DNA from: JACKCP01 sp050253255
GTDB lineage: Bacteria > Desulfobacterota > Desulfobacteria > Desulfobacterales > JACKCP01
Assembly (NCBI GenBank): GCA_050253255.1
Contig: JBFWJK010000078.1
Coordinates: forward strand, 1 to 14,228
Direction: 5' to 3'
DNA: 14,228 nt
Position 1 is the stretch's first letter, and every line of letters starts with the position of its first letter. The translations under genes were made by a program, and so were the position numbers. The notes under the pieces were generated by a model, which saw nothing but the letters and a program-made list of their open reading frames with translations, did not search any database and was not told the DNA's origin. Below, in pieces: positions 1 to 7,417 of the stretch.

Positions 1-731
1 ATGGCCGTGTTTGCAGATGTCCATTCAATTACCTGTTCTACACTTACATTTTCATGGTTTTTATTTTTAAGAGAATGAAAAGTTGGCATGAGTATCAGGT
101 CATAATTCTTGGCATTTGAAACAATATTTTTCCATTGAGCAAATGATGATGCTGTTTTGTATTCTGCTGTGAGATTTGAGACCTCAACTGATTTTTTTTT
201 CTGAAAAACAATTTCTATTATAGACCGGGTAGTGGGGCTTGAATCCATAAGAACAAGAGCTCTTTCAGCATGAGGGATAATTTGGGACAGAAATCTGAGC
301 CATGGGATTACCGGGGTTCTTTCTAAAACACCTGTCATATTTTCAGGGAGCTGATGAGATGGAAAATAAATTCTCGGGTTGTTGTTGATTCCAAAATAAA
401 CTACTGGCACTGTAGAGCCGGAAAATTTTTTGCCGAGGTAACTTAATGCGTTATCGTCTCCTGTCATGACAAGAACAGGTTTGATTTCAAGATATTTTTC
501 CCATGCCTCTTGAGCTTTTTTTTTAAAGTCTTCCTCTGGTATTCTTTTTGTATCCATATAAAAAGAGGTTATTTCATATTTTGAACCAATAATTTCATTT
601 ATTCCTTTTTCGCATTGGGCAGTCCATGCAAGACCAGGATGATAGCTTTGAATTATCAGGATTTTATCTTTTGCAGCTGAACTTGAACAGAAAACAAGAA
701 CTGCCATGAGGGTTATAAAGGCTTTTTTCAT
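1..731 (-). CDS. Periplasmic ABC-type substrate-binding protein, partial (3' end outside window)
   Basis: The frame opens at an ATG at 731 and stays open for 243 codons to the window edge, so the C-terminus is missing. The first 20 residues look like a cleavable signal peptide: MKK, a hydrophobic core, then SSSAA before KDK. The mature part begins KILIIQSYHPGLAWTAQCEKG, followed by VLVMTGDDNALSYLG near residue 95 and VPVVYFGINNNP near residue 115. This alternating beta/alpha layout with an early 'SYHPGLAWT' segment is typical of the ABC_sub_bind (PF04392-like) periplasmic proteins, which are often sensor inputs rather than true transport components. A Shine-Dalgarno-like AAAGG lies 7 bases before the ATG. 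It is downstream of, and on the same strand as, the HD-GYP gene, 205 bases away. It could be free-standing or the N-terminal sensor of a larger signalling protein; the missing end would decide. The ligand is unknown. Confidence 0.8.
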   Translation of the reverse strand, partial: MKKAFITLMAVLVFCSSSAAKDKILIIQSYHPGLAWTAQCEKGINEIIGSKYEITSFYMDTKRIPEEDFKKKAQEAWEKYLEIKPVLVMTGDDNALSYLGKKFSGSTVPVVYFGINNNPRIYFPSHQLPENMTGVLERTPVIPWLRFLSQIIPHAERALVLMDSSPTTRSIIEIVFQKKKSVEVSNLTAEYKTASSFAQWKNIVSNAKNYDLILMPTFHSLKNKNHENVSVEQVIEWTSANTA

Positions 732-847
732 TTCCGGACCTTTCAAAGGAGTTTTTGACCTGATTCTTAATGCTTTAAGGATTTTAGATGATGAAAATCT
801 GAAAAGATATTAAACATTATATAGAATCAGAAAATTTTTTCTATGAA

Positions 848-856
848 ATTATATCA
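848..856 (-). promoter_or_regulatory. Candidate extended -10 promoter for the substrate-binding protein gene
   Basis: On the minus strand the sequence reads TGATATAAT, an extended -10 element (TG-N-TATAAT), about 117 bases before the ATG at 731. No good -35 is seen upstream, as expected for extended -10 promoters. A second TATAAT lies at 816-821 on the same strand. The surrounding 732-936 interval is very AT-rich and otherwise holds no gene and no convincing terminator for the HD-GYP gene. The call rests on motif matching alone in AT-rich DNA. Confidence 0.3.
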
Positions 857-936
857 GCAGAATAAAAATAAAAATTGAGGTAAAAAAGGAGAGCATTTTA
901 AAAATAATAGCTTGTATTTAAAGCGCAGGGCTTTTG

Positions 937-3021
937 TTATCCATTTTCAATAAGGTTTTGGAAAGTTTTTACAATTTCAGGGTCAAAATGAGACCCTGAT
1001 TTTTCTTTTATGAACTCAATAACTTTTTCACGTTCCCATCCCTGCCTGTAAGGCCGGTCAGATATGAGGGCGTCATATACGTCAGCAACTGCCATAATAC
1101 GGGCTTCAAGAACTATTTCGTCTCCTTTTAGTCCTTCTGGATAACCCTTCCCGTCATATTGTTCGTGGTGCTGACTGACTATTGGAATTATTTCCTTATA
1201 TACTTTCAATGGTTCAAGTATACGTGCACCAGTTACAGGGTGCTTCTTTACAATATTGTATTCTTCGTCTGTGAGTTTACCTTTTTTGTCAAGAATTGAT
1301 GTGGATATTCCGACTTTTCCAATATCATGGAGAAGTGCGGCTCTTGTGAGATTGTCAACCCTGTGTCTGTCAAGATTAAGTATTTTTCCAAGTTTTTGGC
1401 ACATTTCACTGACACGTTCCGAATGGCCTGCTGTCCATGGAGAGTTTGTATCAACAGTTCTTGCAAGTGCTCTTAATGTACCTTCATTCATCTGGTCCAG
1501 TTCTCTGACAAGATTTGAATTTGCAAGAGCAACAGCCATCTGATCCGCAAGCTGGACTGCATTTTCAATGTCTTTTGTTATTTCATCGTTATCTTCTGTG
1601 TATTCAAGGTTTATAGTTGCTTCAATCTTGTTGTTTATAAAAACAGGGATGATTATAAGTTTGCCTGAAAGGGAATTAAGCGGTTTGAAGTTAAAATGTG
1701 AGCCTTTTTTATTTTCTGTAGAAATAAATCTTTTGTTTTTTAAGTTTGAATATATTTTGTTTTCATCAAAAGAAACTGTTTGTGAACTCAGTCCGGCTTC
1801 TTCTTTGTCTGACAGAAAGTAAAGGCGTGCTTTTTTTCTGGAGTCGTGCTCAGCAATACAGATATTTGCATTGCTGCATGACAAAAGCTCGTCCAGACCG
1901 CTGAGCATTTTGATGATAATTATTTCAGGTTCAAGTGATGAAAGAATTGCCCGGTCTATTTCCGAGTTTGTAAGTATTGTCTTGAACTGCCTTTCAAGCT
2001 GGGCTGTCATATTATTGAAAGCCTTTGCAACTTCTTCAAATTCATCACGGCTTTCCACGTTGATTCTTGTTTTGAGATTGTTCTGTAAAATTTGACTTAT
2101 TCCGGATTTAAGCTTTTCAAGAGGGTCAAGAATAAGTCTTATGTTAACCATGCTGAAAAAAGTAACAATGAGAAATGAAAGGAGAATGCTAAGCAAAAAA
2201 ATTTCCTGGAAAAAATTTACAGAGGAAAAAAGATAGCTTTTGTCCCTGCTTAAAATTATTGTCCATGAACCGGAGTTGAACCTTGACTGCATAAAAATAT
2301 CCCAGTATCTGGCAATGTATTTATTTTCTGTACCATCCCATTCAAACTGGCGGCTTAAATTCTTTTGTGAATTTGAAGGCATATTTTTAATACAATTTTC
2401 GGGATTTTTTACAGAACTTACAATTATAGTTTTTTCCTCATCCATAACTATAAGCTGTGATCTTGGAGGCAGGATTGTTTCTGAATCTATTTTCCATAAA
2501 AAAGCTGAATTTATTTCTCCTATTATATATTCATGAGGTGCTTTATCGTTGAAAAGAGTCAATACAATAAATAAACGGGAGAAATTTGTTTTATCACTGC
2601 TTGTTAAAACGGATATTTTTTCTGAAGGTTCAAGTGTTTGAATCAGTTTATCAGGGAGTGATTTGATTTTTTTGGTTTTGAGAAGACTTTTTATGCTTTC
2701 GTTTCTGTCTTTAAAAAAAAGGTTCACAAACATTACGTCAAGATCTTCCAGGCCAGTGAAATTTTTTTCCGGAAAACTGCCGGGCATTGCTTCAATTCTC
2801 TTGAGTTCACCCGATAAAATTATCATACGCTCATAAACAGCCATCCCAAGAGCTTTGCTTAAAAGCTGAAGATTTTCTGTGCTTTGTTCATGGAGCTGTT
2901 TTTTTACATGAATGAAAGTTACAGCTGCACTCGAAACAAGAGGCAGAAGAGCACATACACAAAAAATTGTGAAAAGTCTTCTGCCAAGTTTGGAATTCAG
3001 AAATTTACCTTCGATTTTCAT
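937..3021 (-). CDS. Transmembrane HD-GYP domain c-di-GMP phosphodiesterase with periplasmic sensor, HAMP and GAF-like domains
   Basis: A 694-residue inner-membrane protein predicted to hydrolyse cyclic di-GMP in the cytoplasm in response to a periplasmic signal. Order of parts: TM1 about 15-37; a periplasmic Cache-like domain about 38-270, ending in a WTIILSRDK segment typical of such domains; TM2 about 272-294; HAMP about 295-347 (DPLEKL ... SRDEFEEVAKAFNNM); a GAF-like domain about 355-505; and the HD-GYP domain about 512-690. The catalytic motifs are intact: GHSERV (His533), LLHDIGK (His565, Asp566), HHEQYDGKGYP (618-628), VADVYDAL (Asp647) and SGSHFDP (676-681). There is no GGDEF or EAL domain. 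The start has an AGGG seven bases upstream and lies 9 bases after the pilin stop, suggesting co-transcription. The family assignment is very secure; the signal sensed is unknown. Confidence 0.93.
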   Translation of the reverse strand: MKIEGKFLNSKLGRRLFTIFCVCALLPLVSSAAVTFIHVKKQLHEQSTENLQLLSKALGMAVYERMIILSGELKRIEAMPGSFPEKNFTGLEDLDVMFVNLFFKDRNESIKSLLKTKKIKSLPDKLIQTLEPSEKISVLTSSDKTNFSRLFIVLTLFNDKAPHEYIIGEINSAFLWKIDSETILPPRSQLIVMDEEKTIIVSSVKNPENCIKNMPSNSQKNLSRQFEWDGTENKYIARYWDIFMQSRFNSGSWTIILSRDKSYLFSSVNFFQEIFLLSILLSFLIVTFFSMVNIRLILDPLEKLKSGISQILQNNLKTRINVESRDEFEEVAKAFNNMTAQLERQFKTILTNSEIDRAILSSLEPEIIIIKMLSGLDELLSCSNANICIAEHDSRKKARLYFLSDKEEAGLSSQTVSFDENKIYSNLKNKRFISTENKKGSHFNFKPLNSLSGKLIIIPVFINNKIEATINLEYTEDNDEITKDIENAVQLADQMAVALANSNLVRELDQMNEGTLRALARTVDTNSPWTAGHSERVSEMCQKLGKILNLDRHRVDNLTRAALLHDIGKVGISTSILDKKGKLTDEEYNIVKKHPVTGARILEPLKVYKEIIPIVSQHHEQYDGKGYPEGLKGDEIVLEARIMAVADVYDALISDRPYRQGWEREKVIEFIKEKSGSHFDPEIVKTFQNLIENG

Positions 3022-3030
3022 TCAAAAACC

Positions 3031-3501
3031 CTAATAATCTTTTACCAGACCGAAAAAACCGCCGTTGTTAGCTCTTACTATATCATCCTTACTGGCTTTT
3101 GCGGTAAAAGGTCCGACACTTTTGCCGTCTTTTCCGCAGCTGTAGAGATCAAAATCTGTATTTACCGGAACCATGAATTTGTTTTTGCGGAGATCCCCGG
3201 GTTTGGCACCTTTAACGGGCGTATATCTGAAAGGATTTCCCCAGACATCTTTAAGCCCTTTAAATCCTACAGAAGCAAGATCGGACGGGAATTCTTCATT
3301 AACAAGATTGTAATGTATAAGAGCTGATTCAATCGATTTAAGTTCTGTTATTGTTCTGACCACTTTTACATGGTCAACATAATTAATCATTGACGGAACA
3401 GCTATTGCCGACATTATTCCAATAATAGCCACAGCCATCATGAGTTCTATCAATGTAAAACCGGTCCGGCATGTGAAATGTATCTGTTTTTTTAAAAACA
3501 T
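3031..3501 (-). CDS. GspG-like type II secretion pseudopilin / type IV prepilin-like protein
   Basis: A 156-residue protein with a short basic leader ending in Gly14, then the class III prepilin signature FTLIELMMAVAIIGIMSAIAVP. This contains the Glu (residue 19, Glu5 of the mature protein) needed for processing and assembly, and a hydrophobic helix to about residue 37. Prepilin peptidase would cut after Gly14 and N-methylate Phe15. The C-terminal half has the features of the GspG major pseudopilin: DVWGNPFRY near residue 90, FDLYSCGKDGK near 113-123, then an Asp-rich DDI, the region that binds calcium in GspG. No other type II secretion or type IV pilus genes are in the window, so this is an orphan gene here. 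The ATG at 3501 has only a distant, weak ribosome site, but no better start keeps the leader. A specialised minor pilin is the main alternative. Confidence 0.85.
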   Translation of the reverse strand: MFLKKQIHFTCRTGFTLIELMMAVAIIGIMSAIAVPSMINYVDHVKVVRTITELKSIESALIHYNLVNEEFPSDLASVGFKGLKDVWGNPFRYTPVKGAKPGDLRKNKFMVPVNTDFDLYSCGKDGKSVGPFTAKASKDDIVRANNGGFFGLVKDY

Positions 3502-3649
3502 AAAAAAATAAAACCTGTATAATATTGCAACAGTATATACTAAATCAGAAATGTTGATTTAGCTCAAGTTATTAAAATCGTCACTTTTTTTTTGAATCTT
3601 GAGAAAATAATATGGTTTTAAATTTTGTGCTGTATGCATTTCAGGCGTT

Positions 3650-3700
3650 AAAAAAAAGAGACAACAAAAGGCACTGCAAAAAATAAACGTGCCTTTTGTT
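3650..3700 (-). terminator. Rho-independent terminator of lpd
   Basis: Two perfect 12-base arms (3663-3674 and 3689-3700, core AAAAGGCAC / GTGCCTTTT) flank a 14-base loop. On the minus strand the second arm is followed after five bases by a run of eight T (3657-3650). The structure begins 11 bases beyond the lpd stop codon, so it would end lpd transcription and insulate it from the pilin gene downstream. This is the clearest terminator in the window. Confidence 0.85.
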
Positions 3701-3710
3701 TGAAAAAATT

Positions 3711-5123
3711 TTATCCGTGGAGGTTAATCCCTGAAAGCTTGAGACCTGCTTCCATGATGACCTCTGAAAGAGTGGGGTGTGCGTGAACTGAATTTGCAAG
3801 ATCTTCACATGACAGATTGTTCTGTACCATAAGAGCCGATTCTCCGCATAAATCGGATGCATTCGGGCCTATTATATGAACTCCAAGGACTTTTCCGGTG
3901 CTTTTGTCCGCAACGATTATTGCCTCTCCTGAAATTTCTCCAATTGCATGAGCTTTTCCAGATGTTCTGAAAAGAACCTTTTCTGTTATAGTCTCAAACC
4001 CTTTATCTTTTGCAGTTTCTTCTGTTTCACCAATAAATCCTATTTCAGGAGATGTGAAAACAGCGGAGGGAATCTTTGAATAATCAAGCTTTGTAAAACT
4101 GCTGCCTGAAATTTTTTCGGCACAGATTCTTCCTTCAAAGTATGCGGTATGTGCAAGCATGGAAAAATCAGGGCCTAAAATATCTCCGATTGCATAAATA
4201 TTTTTACAGCTTGTTTCATAGTTTTCATCAACAATAATGTATCCTGATTCATCGGTTTTTATGCCGGCATTTTCAAGCCCAAGTTCAGATGAAAGAGGTA
4301 CTCTTCCGGTGCATACCGCAATTTTTTGGCATATGATTTCATTTGCTTTTGTTTTTTCATCTGCAGGAATTGTTTCAATTACAAAACCCTGATTTTCCTT
4401 TGATTTTATTTTTGCAAAGGACTTTGTAAAAACCTTGATTTTTTTCTTTTTAAATTCCCTTTCAAGGTTTTTTGAAACATCCTTGTGAAGATTTTTTATA
4501 GGAAGGAGTCTTTCTTCGGCTTCAATTATAAAAACTTTTGATCCAAGGGAAGAAAGTATAGACCCAAATTCACAGCCGATTATTCCTCCGCCGACAATTG
4601 CAATCGATTCGGGAATATAATTAAGGTCAAGAAGATCATCGCTTGATAAAATATTTTCATGGTCAAATTCAAAACCTTTAAGCTCTCGTGTTTTTGTGCC
4701 GGCTGCAATTATGAGCTTATCAAAATCAATCTCTTTTTCTTCACCTTCATTAGTTTTTACAGTTACCGAATTTTTTCCGGAAATTTTTGCAGTTCCGCTT
4801 ACAATATCGATATTGCTGTGCTTTAAAAGAGATTCGATTCCTTTTTTTTGAATGTCTATTATTTTTTTCTTTTTAATCTGAAGCTTATTCATGTTAAAAT
4901 TCGGAGTATCATTCAATTCAATGCCAAAGTCATCAAAATGATTTATTTTTTCAAACAGTTCCGAGCTTGACTTGAAAATTTTCGAGGGGATGCACCCATA
5001 GTTCAGACATGTCCCCCCAAGAGCTTCTTTTTCAATAACTGTAACTTTATTTCCGAACTGACTGGCTCTTATTGCGGCTATATATCCACCCGGGCCTCCG
5101 CCTATCACTAATATTTGTGACAT
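3711..5123 (-). CDS. lpdA: Dihydrolipoyl dehydrogenase (L-protein of the glycine cleavage system)
   Basis: A 470-residue FAD enzyme that reoxidises dihydrolipoyl groups with NAD+, giving NADH. It has the N-terminal FAD Rossmann motif VIGGGPGGYIAAIRA (6-20), the redox-active disulfide GGTCLNYGCIPSK (Cys39, Cys44), the NAD-binding motif VGGGIIGCEFGS (177-188), the second FAD motif YAIGDI (310-315), and a C-terminal interface domain ending in HAHPTLSE (His449, Glu454), the catalytic base pair donated across the dimer. Length and motif order match the family. AGGAAG precedes the ATG by six bases. It diverges from the regulator-gcvTHPAPB-lipBA operon and is the only E3 gene in view. It most likely serves GcvH, though an E3 can be shared with 2-oxoacid dehydrogenase complexes, none of which is encoded in this window. 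Confidence 0.95.
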   Translation of the reverse strand: MSQILVIGGGPGGYIAAIRASQFGNKVTVIEKEALGGTCLNYGCIPSKIFKSSSELFEKINHFDDFGIELNDTPNFNMNKLQIKKKKIIDIQKKGIESLLKHSNIDIVSGTAKISGKNSVTVKTNEGEEKEIDFDKLIIAAGTKTRELKGFEFDHENILSSDDLLDLNYIPESIAIVGGGIIGCEFGSILSSLGSKVFIIEAEERLLPIKNLHKDVSKNLEREFKKKKIKVFTKSFAKIKSKENQGFVIETIPADEKTKANEIICQKIAVCTGRVPLSSELGLENAGIKTDESGYIIVDENYETSCKNIYAIGDILGPDFSMLAHTAYFEGRICAEKISGSSFTKLDYSKIPSAVFTSPEIGFIGETEETAKDKGFETITEKVLFRTSGKAHAIGEISGEAIIVADKSTGKVLGVHIIGPNASDLCGESALMVQNNLSCEDLANSVHAHPTLSEVIMEAGLKLSGINLHG

Positions 5124-5283
5124 TTTTTCTTCCTGAAATTTTTTGTTATTAATAAAAACTAAATTTTTTTAAAAAATAATTGATAATTTCATAAAAATTT
5201 GAAATATGATTGGATAATTTATGCTATATTGAATTTTATGTAAATATTTTTTGATATCATTTATAAAAAGCGAAGAAAAAAAT
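5124..5283. promoter_or_regulatory. Divergent lpd / lrp-gcv regulatory region with candidate promoters and direct repeats
   Basis: This AT-rich gap is the only place from which lpd (leftward) and the regulator-gcv operon (rightward) can start. On the minus strand a TTTACA (5239-5244) and TAAATT (5216-5221) are separated by 17 bases, a plausible lpd promoter. On the plus strand TTGATA (5180-5185) and TATGAT (5205-5210), 19 bases apart, are a weaker candidate for the operon. GATAATTT occurs twice, at 5182-5189 and 5213-5220, 31 bases apart, and TGATATCA at 5252-5259 is a perfect palindrome. These could be sites for the adjacent Lrp-type regulator, but simple motifs arise easily in such AT-rich DNA. 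The interval is too short and AT-rich to hold a typical glycine riboswitch. Confidence 0.45.
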
Positions 5284-5727
5284 ATGAAACTTGATGAAAT
5301 TAATATCGAAATCTTAAGACTTTTAAGAAATGGAAGAGAATCATTTTCCACAATCGCAGAAAATCTGGGGCTTACGGAAAATACTGTAAGATCAAGGGTT
5401 AAGAAACTTGAGTCCGAGGGGATTCTGAGTTTTCAGGGCGTTGTGGATGCAGAGCAGATTCCAAGACATCAGATAATGATCATTGGTGTAAAACTTGTAT
5501 CTCCCGACCTTTTTAAAAAAGGAAAGGAGTTTGCCTCTTTAAAAGGGGTGTCAAAGGTGAGTGTTGTAACAGGCAGATATGATCTGATTATCGAGGTTCT
5601 TTTCAATGAAGAATTCGGCCTGCCTGAATTTTATACAGGAGAAGTTGTAAAAATTGAGGGTATTTCCTCCATGGAAACCTTTGTTGTTTATAAGGGGTTT
5701 AATCACGTAGTCCCCTACGTTCTTTAA
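5284..5727 (+). CDS. Lrp/AsnC-family transcriptional regulator
   Basis: A 147-residue DNA-binding protein if read from the ATG at 5284. The frame extends back to a TTG at 5251, but the ATG version begins MKLDEINIEILRLL, which is the usual Lrp/AsnC N-terminus. A winged helix-turn-helix spans about 3-50 (STIAENLGLTENTVRSRVKKLE), followed by an effector-binding and oligomerisation RAM domain about 62-138 with the expected VTGRYDLIIEVL. Such proteins assemble into dimers or octamers and respond to amino acids. As the first gene of the operon, 10 bases before gcvT, and divergent from lpd, it probably controls both transcription units, with glycine or another amino acid as effector. That target and ligand are inferred from position only. 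The ribosome site before the ATG (GAAG) is weak. Confidence 0.88.
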   Translation: MKLDEINIEILRLLRNGRESFSTIAENLGLTENTVRSRVKKLESEGILSFQGVVDAEQIPRHQIMIIGVKLVSPDLFKKGKEFASLKGVSKVSVVTGRYDLIIEVLFNEEFGLPEFYTGEVVKIEGISSMETFVVYKGFNHVVPYVL

Positions 5728-5737
5728 AGGAGAGGTT

Positions 5738-7012
5738 ATGGTTAAAAAAACCAGATTAAACAGCCGTCACCATGAAATGGGTGCAAATATGGCTGAATTC
5801 GGCGGTTATGAAATGCCTTTGTGGTACAAGACAGGGGCAAAAGACGAACATCTTGCTGTTTTAAGGGCGGCAGGTATTTTTGATACTTCTCACATGGCTT
5901 TTGTTGAACTGAGGGGAGGCGATGCACTTGCTCTTCTTCAAAAGACATTTTCAAAGGATTTGAATGCCTGCATAGGCCCCAATAAGCTTCCCATTGCAGA
6001 TAAACGCTGTGTTTACGGAGTTTTTCTAAATGAAGAAGGCCATGTAATTGATGATGCAATTGTTTATAAATTTGCAGATGACAATTACTCTATAGTTGTA
6101 AATGCAGGGATGGGAAAAGACATTGCAGATCATCTTGAAAATTATAAAGGCGGTCTGGATGTAAAAATTACAGATTACACTGACAATCTTGGAAAATTTG
6201 ATGTTCAGGGCCCTTTGTCAGGGATAATTGTAAAATCTGTAATAAATAATCCAAAGGAAGTTTTTGATGTTTTTCCTTATTTTTCCCACAAGGGGCATTT
6301 TGATAAATCTCTTGTAAATTCAGCTGAAGTAACCTTGAAAAACAGCAATATTCCAATTCTTCTTTCAAGAACAGGATATACAGGTGAATTTGGTTTTGAA
6401 ATTTTTGTAGACCCGGAATTTTTTGAAGAAGTATGGGATCTTTTTATTGAAGCAGGAAGAATCTATGAACTTACTCCATGCGGACTTGCTTCAAGAGACT
6501 CTCTTCGTGCCGGAGCATGCCTTCCACTTTCACATCAGGATATAGGACACTGGCCCTATCTTAATCATCCATGGGAGTTTACCCTTCCTTTTACAGAAGA
6601 TAAAAAAGGTTTTGCAAAGGAATTTGTGGGAAGCAGTGCTCTATTAAATTCTGACTACAATTATCATACCTATGCTTTTGCAGGTTCTGATTTAAGAAAA
6701 GTAAATGCAGATGAAGCTGTTGTTGTTGATGAAAACGACAATGAAATCGGAAAGGTTTTAACCTGTGCAACTGATGTTGGAGCTGACTGGGCTGATGGAA
6801 AAATATTTTCCATTTCAAGTCCTCCAGATTCAGGCAAACCATCAGATTTCAGGCCAAAGGGAATAAGATGCGGTTTTGTCTGTGTTGACAGAAAACTTAA
6901 TATTGGTGACAAGGTTTATCTTAAGGCCAAAAAAAGAAAACTCGATGCAGTTATTGTAAATGATGTAAGACCCCATAGAACAGCCAGAAAAAAAATTACT
7001 TCCATGCCGTAA
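5738..7012 (+). CDS. gcvT: Aminomethyltransferase, T-protein of the glycine cleavage system (divergent, enlarged)
   Basis: Predicted to transfer the methylene carbon from aminomethyl-lipoyl GcvH to tetrahydrofolate, releasing ammonia. Recognisable family segments are RHHEMGANMAEFGGYEMPLWY (10-30), AAGIFDTSHM (44-53), HVIDDAIVY (102-110, with the catalytic Asp at 105/106), GPLS (158-161), SRTGYTGEFGFEIFV (210-224) and PCGLASRDSLR (247-257). These retain the Tyr, Glu and Arg that contact folate in characterised T-proteins. It is 424 residues against a usual 360-375. The extra length sits partly around 172-205 and partly around 345-375, and the usual Leu-Glu-Ala-Gly after the Arg motif is replaced by RAGACLPLSHQDIGHWPY. 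AAAGGAGAGG gives it a strong ribosome site. Its place before gcvH supports the T-protein role; a related folate-dependent aminomethyltransferase of altered specificity is the alternative. Confidence 0.88.
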   Translation: MVKKTRLNSRHHEMGANMAEFGGYEMPLWYKTGAKDEHLAVLRAAGIFDTSHMAFVELRGGDALALLQKTFSKDLNACIGPNKLPIADKRCVYGVFLNEEGHVIDDAIVYKFADDNYSIVVNAGMGKDIADHLENYKGGLDVKITDYTDNLGKFDVQGPLSGIIVKSVINNPKEVFDVFPYFSHKGHFDKSLVNSAEVTLKNSNIPILLSRTGYTGEFGFEIFVDPEFFEEVWDLFIEAGRIYELTPCGLASRDSLRAGACLPLSHQDIGHWPYLNHPWEFTLPFTEDKKGFAKEFVGSSALLNSDYNYHTYAFAGSDLRKVNADEAVVVDENDNEIGKVLTCATDVGADWADGKIFSISSPPDSGKPSDFRPKGIRCGFVCVDRKLNIGDKVYLKAKKRKLDAVIVNDVRPHRTARKKITSMP

Positions 7013-7024
7013 AGGAGATATAAA

Positions 7025-7414
7025 ATGAAAGAAATAAATGAACTTAATCTGCCTGAAAATCTTTTGTATACAGATCAGCACGAGTGGGCTGAAAAAGGCG
7101 AAGTTGTAAAAGTAGGAGTTACTGATTATGCCCAGGATCAGCTTGGGGATATTGTTTTTGTTGAGCTTCCTGAAGTCGGGGATTCTCTTGAAAAGGGTGA
7201 TGAATGTGCAACCCTTGAATCTGTAAAAGCTGTTTCTGAAATGTATTGTCCGGTTTCCGGAGAAGTTGTTGAAATAAATGAAGCTCTTGAAGATGAACCA
7301 GGACTTATAAACGAAGATCCATATGAAAAAGGGTGGATGTTCAAGGTAAAGGTTACATCAGCAGACGGCCTTATGGACAAAGCCGCATATCTTGAAATGC
7401 TTAAAGGAGCTTAA
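7025..7414 (+). CDS. gcvH: Glycine cleavage system H protein (lipoyl carrier)
   Basis: A 129-residue carrier whose lipoyl-lysine arm shuttles the aminomethyl group between P-, T- and L-proteins. The lipoylation site is in ATLESVKAVSE, making Lys68 the modified residue. Other family marks are YTDQHEWAE (15-23), VGVTDYAQDQLGDIVFVELP (30-49), PVSGEV (76-81) and the C-terminal NEDPYEKGWMFKVK (96-109). Length is normal. A GGAG ribosome site lies in the 12-base gap after gcvT. The LipB and LipA encoded downstream in the same operon would make its cofactor in two steps, octanoylation then sulfur insertion. Confidence 0.97.
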   Translation: MKEINELNLPENLLYTDQHEWAEKGEVVKVGVTDYAQDQLGDIVFVELPEVGDSLEKGDECATLESVKAVSEMYCPVSGEVVEINEALEDEPGLINEDPYEKGWMFKVKVTSADGLMDKAAYLEMLKGA

Positions 7415-7417
7415 AAA

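Noticed and set aside
919..933. Small inverted repeat AAAGC-N5-GCTTT after the HD-GYP stop
   Set aside because: Only five base pairs and no T run after it on the minus strand; too weak to call a terminator.
1256..1543. Open frame on the plus strand, 95 codons
   Set aside because: Lies wholly antisense to the HD-GYP coding region, has no family resemblance or ribosome site, and is explained as a shadow frame; the same holds for the other opposite-strand frames at 1568-1822, 1871-2095 and 2240-2536.
2884..3327. 147-codon plus-strand frame
   Set aside because: Antisense across the junction of the HD-GYP and pilin genes, both of which have complete motif sets; low-complexity translation with no recognisable domain.
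5251..5283. N-terminal extension of the Lrp-type regulator from a TTG at 5251
   Set aside because: The extra 11 residues are not part of the usual family N-terminus, which begins at the MKLDEINIEIL reading from 5284.
5169..5351. 60-codon minus-strand frame across the regulator promoter
   Set aside because: Hydrophobic, AT-driven translation overlapping the regulator start and the divergent promoter region; no ribosome site or family match.
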